Shown here piece after piece: positions 34,657-43,773 of a stretch of DNA of 64,000 nucleotides (position 1 is the first letter of the stretch; each line of letters starts with the position of its first letter). This stretch comes from Chitinispirillales bacterium ANBcel5 (GTDB taxonomy: Bacteria; Fibrobacterota; Chitinivibrionia; Chitinivibrionales; Chitinispirillaceae). Position numbers and translations under genes: made by a program. The notes under the pieces are model-generated. The model made no database searches, had not been told where the DNA came from, and was given only the letters and a program-made list of their open reading frames with translations. Where the stretch lies: assembly GCA_029688955.1 (NCBI GenBank), contig JARUKZ010000005.1:109604-173603 (forward strand), given 5' to 3'.

Positions 34657-37600
34657 ATGGATGAGGAATATTTCGATATCGGTGATTTAGTTTCTGCTCA
34701 GGGTAAAACTGCAGAATCGGTGAAAACTAATTCTGAAGATGAAGAAGCAGACACCAGCACAACTACAAACCCCGCGCAACCTCAAATTGAGGAAGATAGT
34801 GACTTGGAAACTGAACCAGATGCTTTGGACAATAAGCAGAAGCAAATATCTAAACCCAATCTTCTAAAAAAGATCAAATTAGGAAAAAAGAAGAAGGCAA
34901 AAAAAGAAGATCTTCTGTCTGAGGATGAAAACGCAGAAATTTCAGAAAATCAGCCTGAACAAGAGACAAAGGAAGCTGCTGCCGAGGAGAATAAAGAGGT
35001 AGAACAAGAGCCGGAAGTCGAAGAGGAGTTTGAACTGGAACTTGATTTCGAACCCGCTGAAGAGGAAGAATCAGAAACTGAGTTACAAGCTCAGGCCCAG
35101 GCCAGTATCGAAGACTCCGAAAGTAAAACTGATGAAATTGAACCAGAAGCACAAGAGTCTGAGACAGAACCTGTAGCTCAGAATGATGCTGAAGCCGAAA
35201 ATGTTAAAGCATCAGAACCAGAGTCTAAGGTTGAAGAAGCTGAAGAAGTTGAGGGGGAATTAAAACCTAAAGCTGTTGGTGAAGTTCTCCAAGAGCCCAT
35301 AGAAGAATCAACAGATTCAGACACAAAAGAAACCGCAGTTGATTCAGACACCGAAACGGCAAAGGAAGAAGAAGTAGAAAAGCCCAAAGCTAAACCCAAT
35401 CTTCTAAAAAAATTCAGCTTCGGAAAAAAGAAAAAGGCAAAAGAAGCCGACTCTTTGTCTGAAGATGAAGAGGCAAAATCTTTAGAAAATGCCCAGCAAG
35501 AAGATGAGGCAAAGGAAGCTGCTGCCGAGGAGAGTAAAGAGGTAGAACAAGATTCAGAAGCTGAAGAAGAGTTTGAACTCGAGCTTGATTTTGAACCTGC
35601 TGAAGAGGAAGAATCAGAAACTGAGTCCCAAGCTCAGGCCCAGGCCAGTATCGAAGACTCCGAAAGTAAAACTGATGAAATTGAACCAGAAGCACAAGAG
35701 TCTGAGACAGAACCTGTAACTCAGAATGATGCTGAAGCTGAAAATGTTGAAGCATCAGAATCAGAGTCTAAGGTTGAAGAAGCTGAAGCAGTTGAGGGGG
35801 AATCAGAACCTGAAGCTGTTGGTGAAGTTCTCCAAGAACCCATAGAAGAATCTGCAGAATCAGACACAAAAGAAACCGCAGTTGACTCAGACACCGAAAC
35901 GGCAAAGGAAGAAGAAGTAGAAAAGCCCAAAACTAAACCTAATCTTCTGAAAAAATTCAGCTTCGGAAAAAAGAAAAAGGCAAAAGAAGCTGACACTTTG
36001 TCTGAAGATGAAGAGGCAAAATCTTTAGAAAATGCCCAGCAAGAAGATGAGGCAAAGGAAGCTACTGCTGAGGAGAATAAAGAGGTAGAACAAGAGCCGG
36101 AAGTTGAAGAGGAGTTTGAACTGGAACTTAGTTTCGAACCTGCTGAAGAGGAAGAGTCAGAAACTGAGTCCCAAGCTCAGGCCCAGGCCAATGTCGAAGA
36201 TACTGAAAGTAAAACTGATGAAATTGAGCCAGAAGCACAAGAGTCTGAGACAGAACCTGTAACTCAGAATGATGCTGAAGCTGAAAATGGTGAAGCGACT
36301 GAAGAATTGGAACCAGAGTCTAAGGTTGATGAGACTGAAGCCGTTGAGGAGGCATCAGAGCCTGAACTGAAAGAGGAACCTGAAACAGAACTCAAAACGG
36401 AAACGGATGACAAAAATGAAGAAGCTGAAGCCGTTGAAGAATCGAAACCAGAGGCCATAGAAGAATCTGAAAACAAGTCTGATGCTCAGGTTGAAACTGA
36501 AAGTGATGTATCTGAAGTGAAAGCAGATGGAGAATCAAAAGTTGAAACAGATCCTCTATTACAGCAATCCGGATCGGGGCCGGAGACAGAACTGCCAGCA
36601 GAAGCTAAAGAAGTCGAAGAAACAGTCGGAGAAGAACCCGAAGCAGAAGAGGAATTTGAGCTGGAGCTTGATTTCGAACCTGAAGCAGAAGAAAAGTCCG
36701 AGAGTGAACCTGAAGCTCAGGTTCAAGTCGCTGTTGAAGAATCTGAGTCTGTAACCGATGAGGTTGAATCCGCAGAAGAAAAATCAGAACCAGAAACTGC
36801 TATCGAAGACCCTGAGGTTCTTGATACCATAGAAGAATCAGAACCAGACACAGTAAAGGAACAGGAAACGGCAGTTACATCAGATACCGAACAGACAGAG
36901 GAAAACGAAGCAGATAAGCCCAAAACCAAACCTAACCTTTTGAAAAAATTTGGTTTTGGTAAAAAGAAAAAGGAAGAAAAAGAAGAATTTGTGCCTGACA
37001 GCGAGGAAGCAGAGTCTTCAGAAAAACCACAGCCAGCAGAAGGGGTAAAAGAGTCTGCTGCTGATGTAGATGAAAAAGAAGTAATCGGGCAGGAATCAGG
37101 AGCAGAAGAGGAATTTGAACTCGAGCTTGATTTCGAACCCGAAGCAGAAGAGGAGTCCGTGGCTGAACCGGAAGCTCAGGCCGAGACGGCTACTCAAGAC
37201 TCTGAGGCTGAAGCCGATAAGGTAAAATCCTTAGAAGAAAAACCGGAATCTGAAGCTGCTACTGAGAACCCCGAAGTTCTCGAAACAATAGAGGAGTCTT
37301 CAGAGCCAGAACCAGCTCAAGATCCGCAAATAGTTAAGGGGGCTGAAGCCGAATCTAAAACCGAGCAGGAAACTGAAAAAGAACCGGTGCCCAAAACCAA
37401 ACCCAATCTTCTGAAAAAATTCGGCTTTGGTAAAAAGAAAAAGGCAAAGAAAGAAGACTCTGAACCCGAAAACGAAGCACAGCAATTGGTTGAAGATTCT
37501 CAAGGTACAGAAGAACCAAAGGATTCTGTTACAGAAGTGCAAAGTATTGAACCAGAGCAGAAGGAACCAGAATCAGAAGAGGAATTTGAACTGGAACTTG

Positions 37601-38610
37601 ATTTTGAATCCGAAGCAGAAGAAGAGCCTCAAACTGAAGCGGAAGTTCAAGAGAAAGAGATCCAGGCTGTTGAGGAAGAATCTGAACCAAAAGCGGCAGA
37701 ATCTTTGGAAAGTATCGAAAGCACAGATCCACAACCGGTATTCGATTCCAAATCTGAATCTGAAAAAGATTCGGAAACGGAAGACAAAGAAGGTGTCCAA
37801 GATTCTGAATCGCGGGAGTTTGAGCTTGAATTCGAACCAGTAGCTAAAGACGCTGAGGCCTTTTCCGCTGAAGAGGAATCGGAAAAGGAAGAACCGGCAG
37901 AGTTAGCAGATTCTCCAGTTGTGCAGGAATCAAAAGATGAAGATGAGTTACCATCAACAGAGCAGCAGTCAGAGGAGCTTGCGGTTGAAGACAAAGAACC
38001 AATGGATAACGAAGATACGCAAGAACCAGAAGCAAAGGATAAGCTTGAGGTTGAACCTGAAAAACAAGAGCAAGAAACAGAAGATCAGGTTCAAAGCTAT
38101 GATGATGAACCCGAATTGATGGAAAAGCAGCAAGAAGAACAGGCAGAGTTTGGTGTAGAAGAAAAAGCAGATTTCAGTAGTGTATCTGACGATAAGTCGG
38201 GTACCAAAACTGATTCAGAGTCACCAATTGCTGAAAAATCAGCACAGTTCGATGAGTCTGAAGAGCAAGATTCTGAATCCGAAATAGAGATAGAGTTTGA
38301 ATTGGATTCGCAGACTCAGGACAAAGATGAGAATCGGGAGAAGAAAACTTACAATCCTGAAACCAAAGAGGTAGAGATGGCTGGTGTTATGGTAAAAGCC
38401 GGTTCATCTGCTGATAACTCTTCAGGTAGCCGCAAAAAGTTTAACCCCAGAGGGGTGAGCAGACTCTTTTTTGGTGTAGCTGCTTTGGGAGCACTGACTT
38501 CAGGAATAATCAGCTTTTCATCTCAAGACAGTATTCATATAGCAGTTGGTCTGTATATGGTTTCAAGTGGTATCTATATGGTTGGAAAACTGATCAGGCG
38601 TTTTAAGTAA
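34657..38610 (+). CDS. Giant charge-block repeat protein with C-terminal membrane anchor
   Basis: 1317 residues, function unknown. Residues about 1-1240 are low complexity and extremely acidic (Glu, Asp, Ser, Ala, Gln) and are interrupted by five basic blocks of the form KPNLLKKFGFGKKKK at about residues 66, 246, 427, 757 and 915. Each unit also carries an acidic-hydrophobic signature EEEFELELDFEP (six clear copies, plus two degenerate ones near the end). The end has two transmembrane helices (LFFGVAALGALTSGIISF and HIAVGLYMVSSGIYMVGK) and a basic tail. There is no signal peptide, so the long N-terminal part is probably cytoplasmic. It is likely disordered and able to self-associate through opposite charges. 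It stands alone with its own terminator-like hairpin. Confidence 0.88.
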   Translation: MDEEYFDIGDLVSAQGKTAESVKTNSEDEEADTSTTTNPAQPQIEEDSDLETEPDALDNKQKQISKPNLLKKIKLGKKKKAKKEDLLSEDENAEISENQPEQETKEAAAEENKEVEQEPEVEEEFELELDFEPAEEEESETELQAQAQASIEDSESKTDEIEPEAQESETEPVAQNDAEAENVKASEPESKVEEAEEVEGELKPKAVGEVLQEPIEESTDSDTKETAVDSDTETAKEEEVEKPKAKPNLLKKFSFGKKKKAKEADSLSEDEEAKSLENAQQEDEAKEAAAEESKEVEQDSEAEEEFELELDFEPAEEEESETESQAQAQASIEDSESKTDEIEPEAQESETEPVTQNDAEAENVEASESESKVEEAEAVEGESEPEAVGEVLQEPIEESAESDTKETAVDSDTETAKEEEVEKPKTKPNLLKKFSFGKKKKAKEADTLSEDEEAKSLENAQQEDEAKEATAEENKEVEQEPEVEEEFELELSFEPAEEEESETESQAQAQANVEDTESKTDEIEPEAQESETEPVTQNDAEAENGEATEELEPESKVDETEAVEEASEPELKEEPETELKTETDDKNEEAEAVEESKPEAIEESENKSDAQVETESDVSEVKADGESKVETDPLLQQSGSGPETELPAEAKEVEETVGEEPEAEEEFELELDFEPEAEEKSESEPEAQVQVAVEESESVTDEVESAEEKSEPETAIEDPEVLDTIEESEPDTVKEQETAVTSDTEQTEENEADKPKTKPNLLKKFGFGKKKKEEKEEFVPDSEEAESSEKPQPAEGVKESAADVDEKEVIGQESGAEEEFELELDFEPEAEEESVAEPEAQAETATQDSEAEADKVKSLEEKPESEAATENPEVLETIEESSEPEPAQDPQIVKGAEAESKTEQETEKEPVPKTKPNLLKKFGFGKKKKAKKEDSEPENEAQQLVEDSQGTEEPKDSVTEVQSIEPEQKEPESEEEFELELDFESEAEEEPQTEAEVQEKEIQAVEEESEPKAAESLESIESTDPQPVFDSKSESEKDSETEDKEGVQDSESREFELEFEPVAKDAEAFSAEEESEKEEPAELADSPVVQESKDEDELPSTEQQSEELAVEDKEPMDNEDTQEPEAKDKLEVEPEKQEQETEDQVQSYDDEPELMEKQQEEQAEFGVEEKADFSSVSDDKSGTKTDSESPIAEKSAQFDESEEQDSESEIEIEFELDSQTQDKDENREKKTYNPETKEVEMAGVMVKAGSSADNSSGSRKKFNPRGVSRLFFGVAALGALTSGIISFSSQDSIHIAVGLYMVSSGIYMVGKLIRRFK
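35000..36300 (+). repeat. 543-base tandem repeats inside the charge-block gene
   Basis: Units 1-3 recur at a 543-base period: the stretch starting GCTCAGGCCCAGGCC appears near 35090, 35633 and 36176 with very high identity. Later units are shorter or longer and more diverged. The in-frame period (181 codons) points to recent tandem duplication that can expand or contract the protein. Confidence 0.85.
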
Positions 38611-38617
38611 TAGTTGC

Positions 38618-38649
38618 CTGAGGTATCTGCTTTAGAGCAGATACCTCAG
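38618..38649. terminator. Strong hairpin between convergent genes
   Basis: CTGAGGTATCTGCT and AGCAGATACCTCAG form a perfect 14-base stem around TTAG. It lies 8 bases after the repeat-protein stop and 16 bases before the rsmE stop. It lacks a long T tract on either strand but is well placed as a bidirectional terminator. Confidence 0.65.
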
Positions 38650-38664
38650 CATTAACATATTGGT

Positions 38665-39381
38665 TTAAAGCAATTTACCCAGAAACGCCGTAACCGCATG
38701 CTCTACTCGCAGTATTCTTTTTCCCATAGTTACACATTGGCACCCGTGAGATTGTAACAGCTCGACTTCAAAAGGGATAAACCCACCTTCAGGTCCTATT
38801 ACGATAACAGCACTATCCTCGATTTTAGCAGGGATTTTAATACTATGGTAGGGATGTGCCACAAAAGCAGTTCTGTTACCGATAATATCCAGTAACTCAT
38901 CTTCCACAAACGGTCTGAACCTTCTCTTAATTTTTATGGATGGTAAAACAGTATCGACCGATTGTTCCAGTGCCTTGTGAGAAATGGCAAGTAAAGACTG
39001 AGCGTTAAGCACAGGCGAAGACCAGTAGCTTTTTTCCACTCTCCAGCTCTGAATAATGTAGATACTTTTTACTCCCATTACAATAGCTGCTTCGAGGGCC
39101 TTTTTTAAACTTTTAGGCCTTGGCATCGCCATAATTAGAGTGCAGTCAAGCGGAGGCGGGGGCAAAGAGTTGAAATTCAGTTCCAGCAGACAGTGATTAG
39201 TGGAAAAAGAGATAATTTCAGCCTTTCCGACTTTGCCGTCAACCATACCAGCCTTAAGAGTTGTTCCTGTTTGGGCTTTAAGTGTAGAGCTGATGTGCCG
39301 TAGACGAGTGGAATCTTTAATTACTGCGCAATTGGGTTTATCCTCTACCAGGTCACTTTTTGTAAGTACTAATAAATTCAC
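38665..39381 (-). CDS. rsmE: 16S rRNA m3U1498 methyltransferase RsmE
   Basis: 238 residues. It is a SPOUT-class enzyme that methylates U1498 of 16S rRNA. The C-terminal knot has the family motifs VIVIGPEGGF and GKRILRVEHAVTAFL. The N-terminal PUA-like half includes VIKDSTRLRHISSTLKAQ. Length fits the family. It is followed on the same strand by nothing close; a shortened PTS EIIA gene lies 42 bases upstream and may be in the same transcript. Confidence 0.93.
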   Translation of the reverse strand: MNLLVLTKSDLVEDKPNCAVIKDSTRLRHISSTLKAQTGTTLKAGMVDGKVGKAEIISFSTNHCLLELNFNSLPPPPLDCTLIMAMPRPKSLKKALEAAIVMGVKSIYIIQSWRVEKSYWSSPVLNAQSLLAISHKALEQSVDTVLPSIKIKRRFRPFVEDELLDIIGNRTAFVAHPYHSIKIPAKIEDSAVIVIGPEGGFIPFEVELLQSHGCQCVTMGKRILRVEHAVTAFLGKLL

Positions 39382-39423
39382 GTCTTTTCCTTAACACACA
39401 TATCTGTGAGTGTTGGCTGAAAA

Positions 39424-39738
39424 CTATCTCTCCAGCCCTTTTCTAAAAAACCAGTAGATTTCATTGCTTGTTTTGCACGAAAGGAGTCTCTGTCGTGCTT
39501 CAGCATTATTCAAAAGAGCTGAGAGTGATGCGAGCAACTGAATATGAGGACCAGAAACATTAACAGGAGAGAGGATCATAACAAAAATAGTTGAGGGTGC
39601 TCCATCTAAAGATTTAAAATCTATACCATCTTTTGCGAGTCCAAAAGAGATGCTGATTTTCGTTACTGCATCTGTTTTAGCATGAGGAATAGTGATCCCG
39701 TACTGCATGCCGGTACTCATGGAATCTTCTCTCGACAA
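39424..39738 (-). pseudogene. PTS fructose-type EIIA domain, N-terminally shortened
   Basis: About 104 codons match the C-terminal two-thirds of a fructose/nitrogen-type EIIA domain. SREDSMSTGMQYGITIPHAK contains the phosphorylatable His of the IPHAK motif, and the rest (PHIQLLASLSALLNN, then LLSCKTSNEI) follows the family to its end. About 45 N-terminal residues are missing. Homology-like sequence (LTILL) continues a few codons upstream of the TTG at 39738, then meets a stop, and no ATG with a ribosome site precedes it. It is therefore probably a decayed gene, although a short functional form from ATG 39720 cannot be excluded. Confidence 0.7.
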
Positions 39739-39964
39739 AAGTATTGTAAGAGGAGTAAAATAAATGATTGTTAAGTGTTATTTGGATTTAATCAAAAAAG
39801 TATCTATTCAACTAAATGTATTTATGATTAGCTGAAGAGTAAAGACTCATTGTACATATGGTTTGACTTTTTAAAATAAAACTTTAGCTGAGAGTTTTAA
39901 TGCAAAGACCCCCTCAACTAAACAATAGCTGATGAAGTTCTACTATCCCCATACTAGAAGTATA

Positions 39965-40864
39965 TCAGTGTATTTCCTCAAGAAGAGATTCGATTTGAGA
40001 GCGGGAATAAAAACGACTTACTCTGTTGATATTATCTTCATTTAGGGTATACGCATAATTGAAAGTAACTGAAGATAGGGAGTTTTGGGACAGAGAATCT
40101 AAAAATGAGAAAACGGCAAGTTCAATCCCGAGAGTGTCATTGTTTTCGATCTTGGAGCCTGTAAGTACCTTTAAGGTGGCACTGTTATCTTTAATGGTGC
40201 ATTCAGCTTTGAACTGACCAACCTGGATACGGAGTTTATCTTCAGGCAGAGGTTCAACACTTTTTTCTACAGTAGTGTCAGTAACTGTTTGCAGCACAGG
40301 AGAGTCGTGACCTAACACCATAATTAATGAGATAAACACGATAGCAGCTAAAGTTATATAAAAGAAAAACCCGGTAATTAACTTACTATCGGACCTGGCG
40401 GAAATTTTTCCTCCAGCACTTGAAACATACTGCACCAGCGCATCTTCTATGAATTTATCTTTGCGTGGAATGATAATAGTATGGAATACCCCACCGGGTT
40501 TAAGAAGAATAAAGCTTCTTAAAAACACAATCTCATTTATAACATCCCACTGCCCTTCCACCGATGCTTGATTAGTACCCAGAGAAAACCCTTCATCATT
40601 TATTTGAAAATTAATCATGCGTTGAGGCAGCTCTTTCCACAGCTGGACTTGCCTGTTGACTTTAATGAACCACCAGCAAAACCAGAAAACTGGTGTGGCT
40701 GCACTAATAACCCCAAAAATATTGATATTTCCGGTTATACCCTGATAAACAGCAAAGGAGGGGAAAGAGAGAATGATCAAAACATACTGGAACTGCTTAA
40801 GAAAAAGGTATTGTAGTGAAGCTTTCCAGATTGTTGAAGAATCGTAGCAGCAAGTAATTTTCAT
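39965..40864 (-). CDS. YcxB-like membrane protein
   Basis: 299 residues with two transmembrane helices near the N-terminus (about 25-45 and 50-70) and one at about 165-185. The central segment, MINFQINDEGFSLGTNQASV, then DVINEIVFLRSFILLKPGG and TIIIPRKDKF, is the YcxB-like domain found in many membrane proteins of unknown role. The last ~100 residues after the third helix are probably periplasmic, with alternating strands. No partner gene suggests a function. The start at 40864 is the first codon of an open frame with a plausible AGAGGTAGC site upstream. Confidence 0.75.
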   Translation of the reverse strand: MKITCCYDSSTIWKASLQYLFLKQFQYVLIILSFPSFAVYQGITGNINIFGVISAATPVFWFCWWFIKVNRQVQLWKELPQRMINFQINDEGFSLGTNQASVEGQWDVINEIVFLRSFILLKPGGVFHTIIIPRKDKFIEDALVQYVSSAGGKISARSDSKLITGFFFYITLAAIVFISLIMVLGHDSPVLQTVTDTTVEKSVEPLPEDKLRIQVGQFKAECTIKDNSATLKVLTGSKIENNDTLGIELAVFSFLDSLSQNSLSSVTFNYAYTLNEDNINRVSRFYSRSQIESLLEEIH

Positions 40865-40903
40865 GCTACCTCTCTTTTAAAATATGTAGGACAATGCTAA
40901 TCC

Positions 40904-41272
40904 TTAACTTTCTTCCTTTTTCTGCTCCCGTTTTAAATTGTCACAACCCAGACAATAACTTTCAAACTGCTTTCTCCATTCCCGTGTCCAGTCTGCAATA
41001 TCGGGTGAGGGGGATAATTTGCACAGAAACCGCTCCTCTTCATGGCGATGTTCCATAGCTTCGGAGGCAAGCCGGGCAAGCTTGTTTTTGTACTCCTTAC
41101 TTACCTCTATTGGTAGTGTCTCCTGAGCATAGGCTTCGATGGCAAGGAGGTGTTTTCTGATACACAACTCCCCCTCGGTGTGGCAGGGACAGGCCTTATC
41201 GGTTTCGTGCCCCTGTAAAAGAATAAGCTCTTTTATAAGCTGCTCATACTGCCATTTAAGGATTGGTTTCAC
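40904..41272 (-). CDS. Small conserved-looking Cys protein, function unknown
   Basis: From a GTG at 41272, with AAAGGA 7-8 bases upstream, the product is 122 residues starting MKPILKWQYEQLIKELILLQ. A TTG/GTG-type start at 41296 would precede the ribosome site and is less likely. It is helical, with a CPCHTEGELC cluster near residue 28 and CLGC near the end, which together could bind a metal. It contains no signal peptide. It lies 39 bases upstream of the YcxB-like gene on the same strand. I do not recognise the family. Confidence 0.65.
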   Translation of the reverse strand: MKPILKWQYEQLIKELILLQGHETDKACPCHTEGELCIRKHLLAIEAYAQETLPIEVSKEYKNKLARLASEAMEHRHEEERFLCKLSPSPDIADWTREWRKQFESYCLGCDNLKREQKKEES

Positions 41273-41467
41273 GTTGTTATCCTTTCTGTTAAACACAAAC
41301 CTGCAATTATTCAGCCAATTTTAATAGACACACTTCAGGATATACCGGTTGTGTTTTAAAGATCTGTACGCTCAAAAAGCATACCACCCGGGTACTGAAA
41401 ACCTCTAAACGGCTCTCTACCCGGGTGCAGATGGCATTTGGAAACCTGTGGCTATACCAATTATTTC

Positions 41468-42718
41468 TTAAGAAGGGGATTCGGTAAAATTAGGGAGAGT
41501 TGATTTAAGGCCATTACCCACATCGGCTCCGGAAACGGATTGAAAGGTCCTTAACCCAAACTCGGGCAGAATGGCTAACAGATGATCGAAGATATCTGCC
41601 TGAATCGACTCATACTCAACCCACACTGTACTTTTGGCGAATACATAAAGCTGCAGCGGCAGTCCCTGTGGGGTGGGTTCGAGTTGCCTTACCAGTTGTA
41701 TCATTCCCTGATGCACTTTCTGATGAGAACGAAGGTAAGCAATACAGTAGGCTCTGAATGTTCCAATATTCGTAAGCTTTCTGCCATTAGAAAGGCAGGA
41801 AAGGTCTTCATCTGCAAACTCTTGTTCATTGGACTTTTCTATTTCTGAAATTTTATGCCTCAGGTAGGGTTTAAGAAGTTTAATTTTCATCAACCTATCC
41901 ACATCCAGGCTACTTAGGAATTCTATTGAGCTTAGATCGATATGAATGGAGCGCATTATTCGCCGACCGCCCGATTCGGTCATTCCACGCCAGTTTCTAA
42001 ATGATGAACTAACAAGCTCATAGGCCGGTATCGCTGATATGGTCATGTCAAAATTGCGTATCCGTACGGTTGTAAGAGAGATATCTACTATATCCCCATC
42101 TGCACCATGCTTTGGCATCTCTATCCAGTCCCCTTTTCGTACCAGATCCATGGTGGAAAGCTGAATTCCTGCAACGAGACCAAGAATAGAATCCTTAAAT
42201 ATCAAAAGTAAAATAGCAGTGAATGCTCCCAGACCGGAGAGAAAATAGAGAGGACTTCTGTCTGCTAACTGACTGATTAACAGTATAATGCAAAAAAGAG
42301 CTCCTACCACTTTAAATGCCTGAATAAAACCCCGTATACCGATCCTTTTGGATACTTCGTACCGCTCATAGCCATCCCGTACAGCACTTAAAAGCGCTTC
42401 ATAAACACCAAAAGCGACGATTATGTAATAAAGGTTAAGCATTTTGGAGAGATTGGTAAAGGCTTGAGTTGTTTCACTAAAAACAAACGGTAAGCCAAAA
42501 CTTATCACTGTAGCAGGGATAAAATGGATGGCGCGGTGAATTACCTTGCACTGGATCAAAATCTTATCCCAGCGTGTGGCACTCTTTAACTTCATGTTTT
42601 TTAAGGTTTTAACACTATAACGTCGAGCAATAAAATGAAGAACCAGAGCAATCGTTGCCAGTAATAACAGAGGAAGTAGAAAGTCTGGTAGCTTTATGTT
42701 CAATAACGATTCGGGCAT
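41468..42718 (-). CDS. MscS-family mechanosensitive ion channel
   Basis: The ATG at 42718 follows TTGGAG by 5 bases, giving 416 residues; an earlier in-frame start at 42760 lies before that site. There are about five transmembrane helices in the first 190 residues. The pore-lining helix and MscS beta domain are recognisable in FKDSILGLVAGIQLSTMDL, then VRKGDWIEMPKHGADGDIVD and ISLTTVRIRNFDMTISAIP. The size and the inserted C-terminal region resemble the YbdG/MscM type of medium-size channel. It would release solutes on osmotic down-shock. Confidence 0.92.
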   Translation of the reverse strand: MPESLLNIKLPDFLLPLLLLATIALVLHFIARRYSVKTLKNMKLKSATRWDKILIQCKVIHRAIHFIPATVISFGLPFVFSETTQAFTNLSKMLNLYYIIVAFGVYEALLSAVRDGYERYEVSKRIGIRGFIQAFKVVGALFCIILLISQLADRSPLYFLSGLGAFTAILLLIFKDSILGLVAGIQLSTMDLVRKGDWIEMPKHGADGDIVDISLTTVRIRNFDMTISAIPAYELVSSSFRNWRGMTESGGRRIMRSIHIDLSSIEFLSSLDVDRLMKIKLLKPYLRHKISEIEKSNEQEFADEDLSCLSNGRKLTNIGTFRAYCIAYLRSHQKVHQGMIQLVRQLEPTPQGLPLQLYVFAKSTVWVEYESIQADIFDHLLAILPEFGLRTFQSVSGADVGNGLKSTLPNFTESPS

Positions 42719-43032
42719 AAAAACTCCAAAAAATAACGGATTGAAAAAAGTAAAATGCAATGAGGTTAAAAGAGAAAAATACTAAATGGTAATAAAGATA
42801 CTACTTTTTGAGAAAAAAGGATATTGCAAGTACGGTTAGTGGCATTTTATACCCATGAATAGATTTAAAATCCTGCTTCAGCCTTTTTCTTTAAAACAAA
42901 AAGAGCTTACAGTACGAACTTTGTTTTGCTAAAAACACCCGCAAATTTCTTCTGCAGATGTGTATATTGTATTTTTGTTGGCTATTCAGGCAAACAGAGA
43001 GTCTTTGAAAAGAAAAAAGAGAGAGGCTATTG
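42719..43032. other. Divergent region between MscS and the sensor-like gene
   Basis: 314 bases with no gene or repeat that I can identify. GAGAGG at about 43021 serves the rightward gene. Confidence 0.35.
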
Positions 43033-43773
43033 ATGAAATTTTTAATTCCGCTTTTAACAGCAGCAATAAGTGCTATATCGGTGTATTACTTTCTTGAGCA
43101 TGGGGTAGAACGGGAAGTCATAGAACCGCAGCGTTTAAAGGTTGAGTTTACCAGCCAGGCCGTTGAGCACAGGCTCCAAGAGGTGAAAAAGGATATTCGA
43201 AACCGACTGAACTACTTTGCTCAACAGATTGCATCTGACAGAGATTTTGCAATGAGACTTCTTGCAGAACAAAACCGCTCTGCTCAGACAGTCACACGGG
43301 CTGCGGTAAAATTTCGTGATCCAATGGGCTTCTCTCTTCTTGAGATTCTGGACTCCGATTATGTGATCCTTTCAAGCGGACATTTTCCGGCAAATGCAGG
43401 AAACAGCGCTGAATCAAGAATACGGCAGCTCTCTGAACGGGTTTCGGTGCTGCGAGAGGAAACAATGGGTGAAACTCACCTTACACTTCAGGCAAAAGCT
43501 CCCTTTAGCATTGCAGATATACCGTTTTATGCTACCGGTGGGGTAAAAATTGATGAAGAGTTTCTGGAAAATCTCGCGACCGTTAAAGGTACCAAAGTCA
43601 TTGTAAAAGATGGTGATTCTGTTTTGGGTATGGATGTTCAATCAATAGAGCACACAGAAGATGAAAGTATACTGTTAATAGATGATACCGAGTACTATGC
43701 ATCATCGATTCCTTTGCATTCAAGTGACGGTTCTAAAGTCTGTAGTTTAATAGTTATAGTAGAAAAACAGTAA
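43033..43773 (+). CDS. Membrane-anchored periplasmic sensor-like protein, unknown
   Basis: 246 residues from the ATG at 43033 (a TTG precedes it directly). A single N-terminal helix (LIPLLTAAISAISVYYFL) anchors it, followed by a basic-acidic helix and a periplasmic alpha/beta domain. Its layout (long helix, then RDPMGFSLLEILDSDYVILSS, a loop, and GGVKIDEEFLENLATVKGTK) resembles the dCache/PAS-like sensor domains of chemoreceptors and histidine kinases, but no output domain follows. The stop is directly adjacent to the ATG of an AEC carrier, so it may be an accessory or ligand-binding subunit of that carrier. The function is inferred only from layout. Confidence 0.65.
   Translation: MKFLIPLLTAAISAISVYYFLEHGVEREVIEPQRLKVEFTSQAVEHRLQEVKKDIRNRLNYFAQQIASDRDFAMRLLAEQNRSAQTVTRAAVKFRDPMGFSLLEILDSDYVILSSGHFPANAGNSAESRIRQLSERVSVLREETMGETHLTLQAKAPFSIADIPFYATGGVKIDEEFLENLATVKGTKVIVKDGDSVLGMDVQSIEHTEDESILLIDDTEYYASSIPLHSSDGSKVCSLIVIVEKQ

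Noticed and set aside
35178..37994. Several Ser-rich or Leu-rich antisense frames
   Set aside because: They are by-products of the Glu/Ser codon repetition of the charge-block gene.
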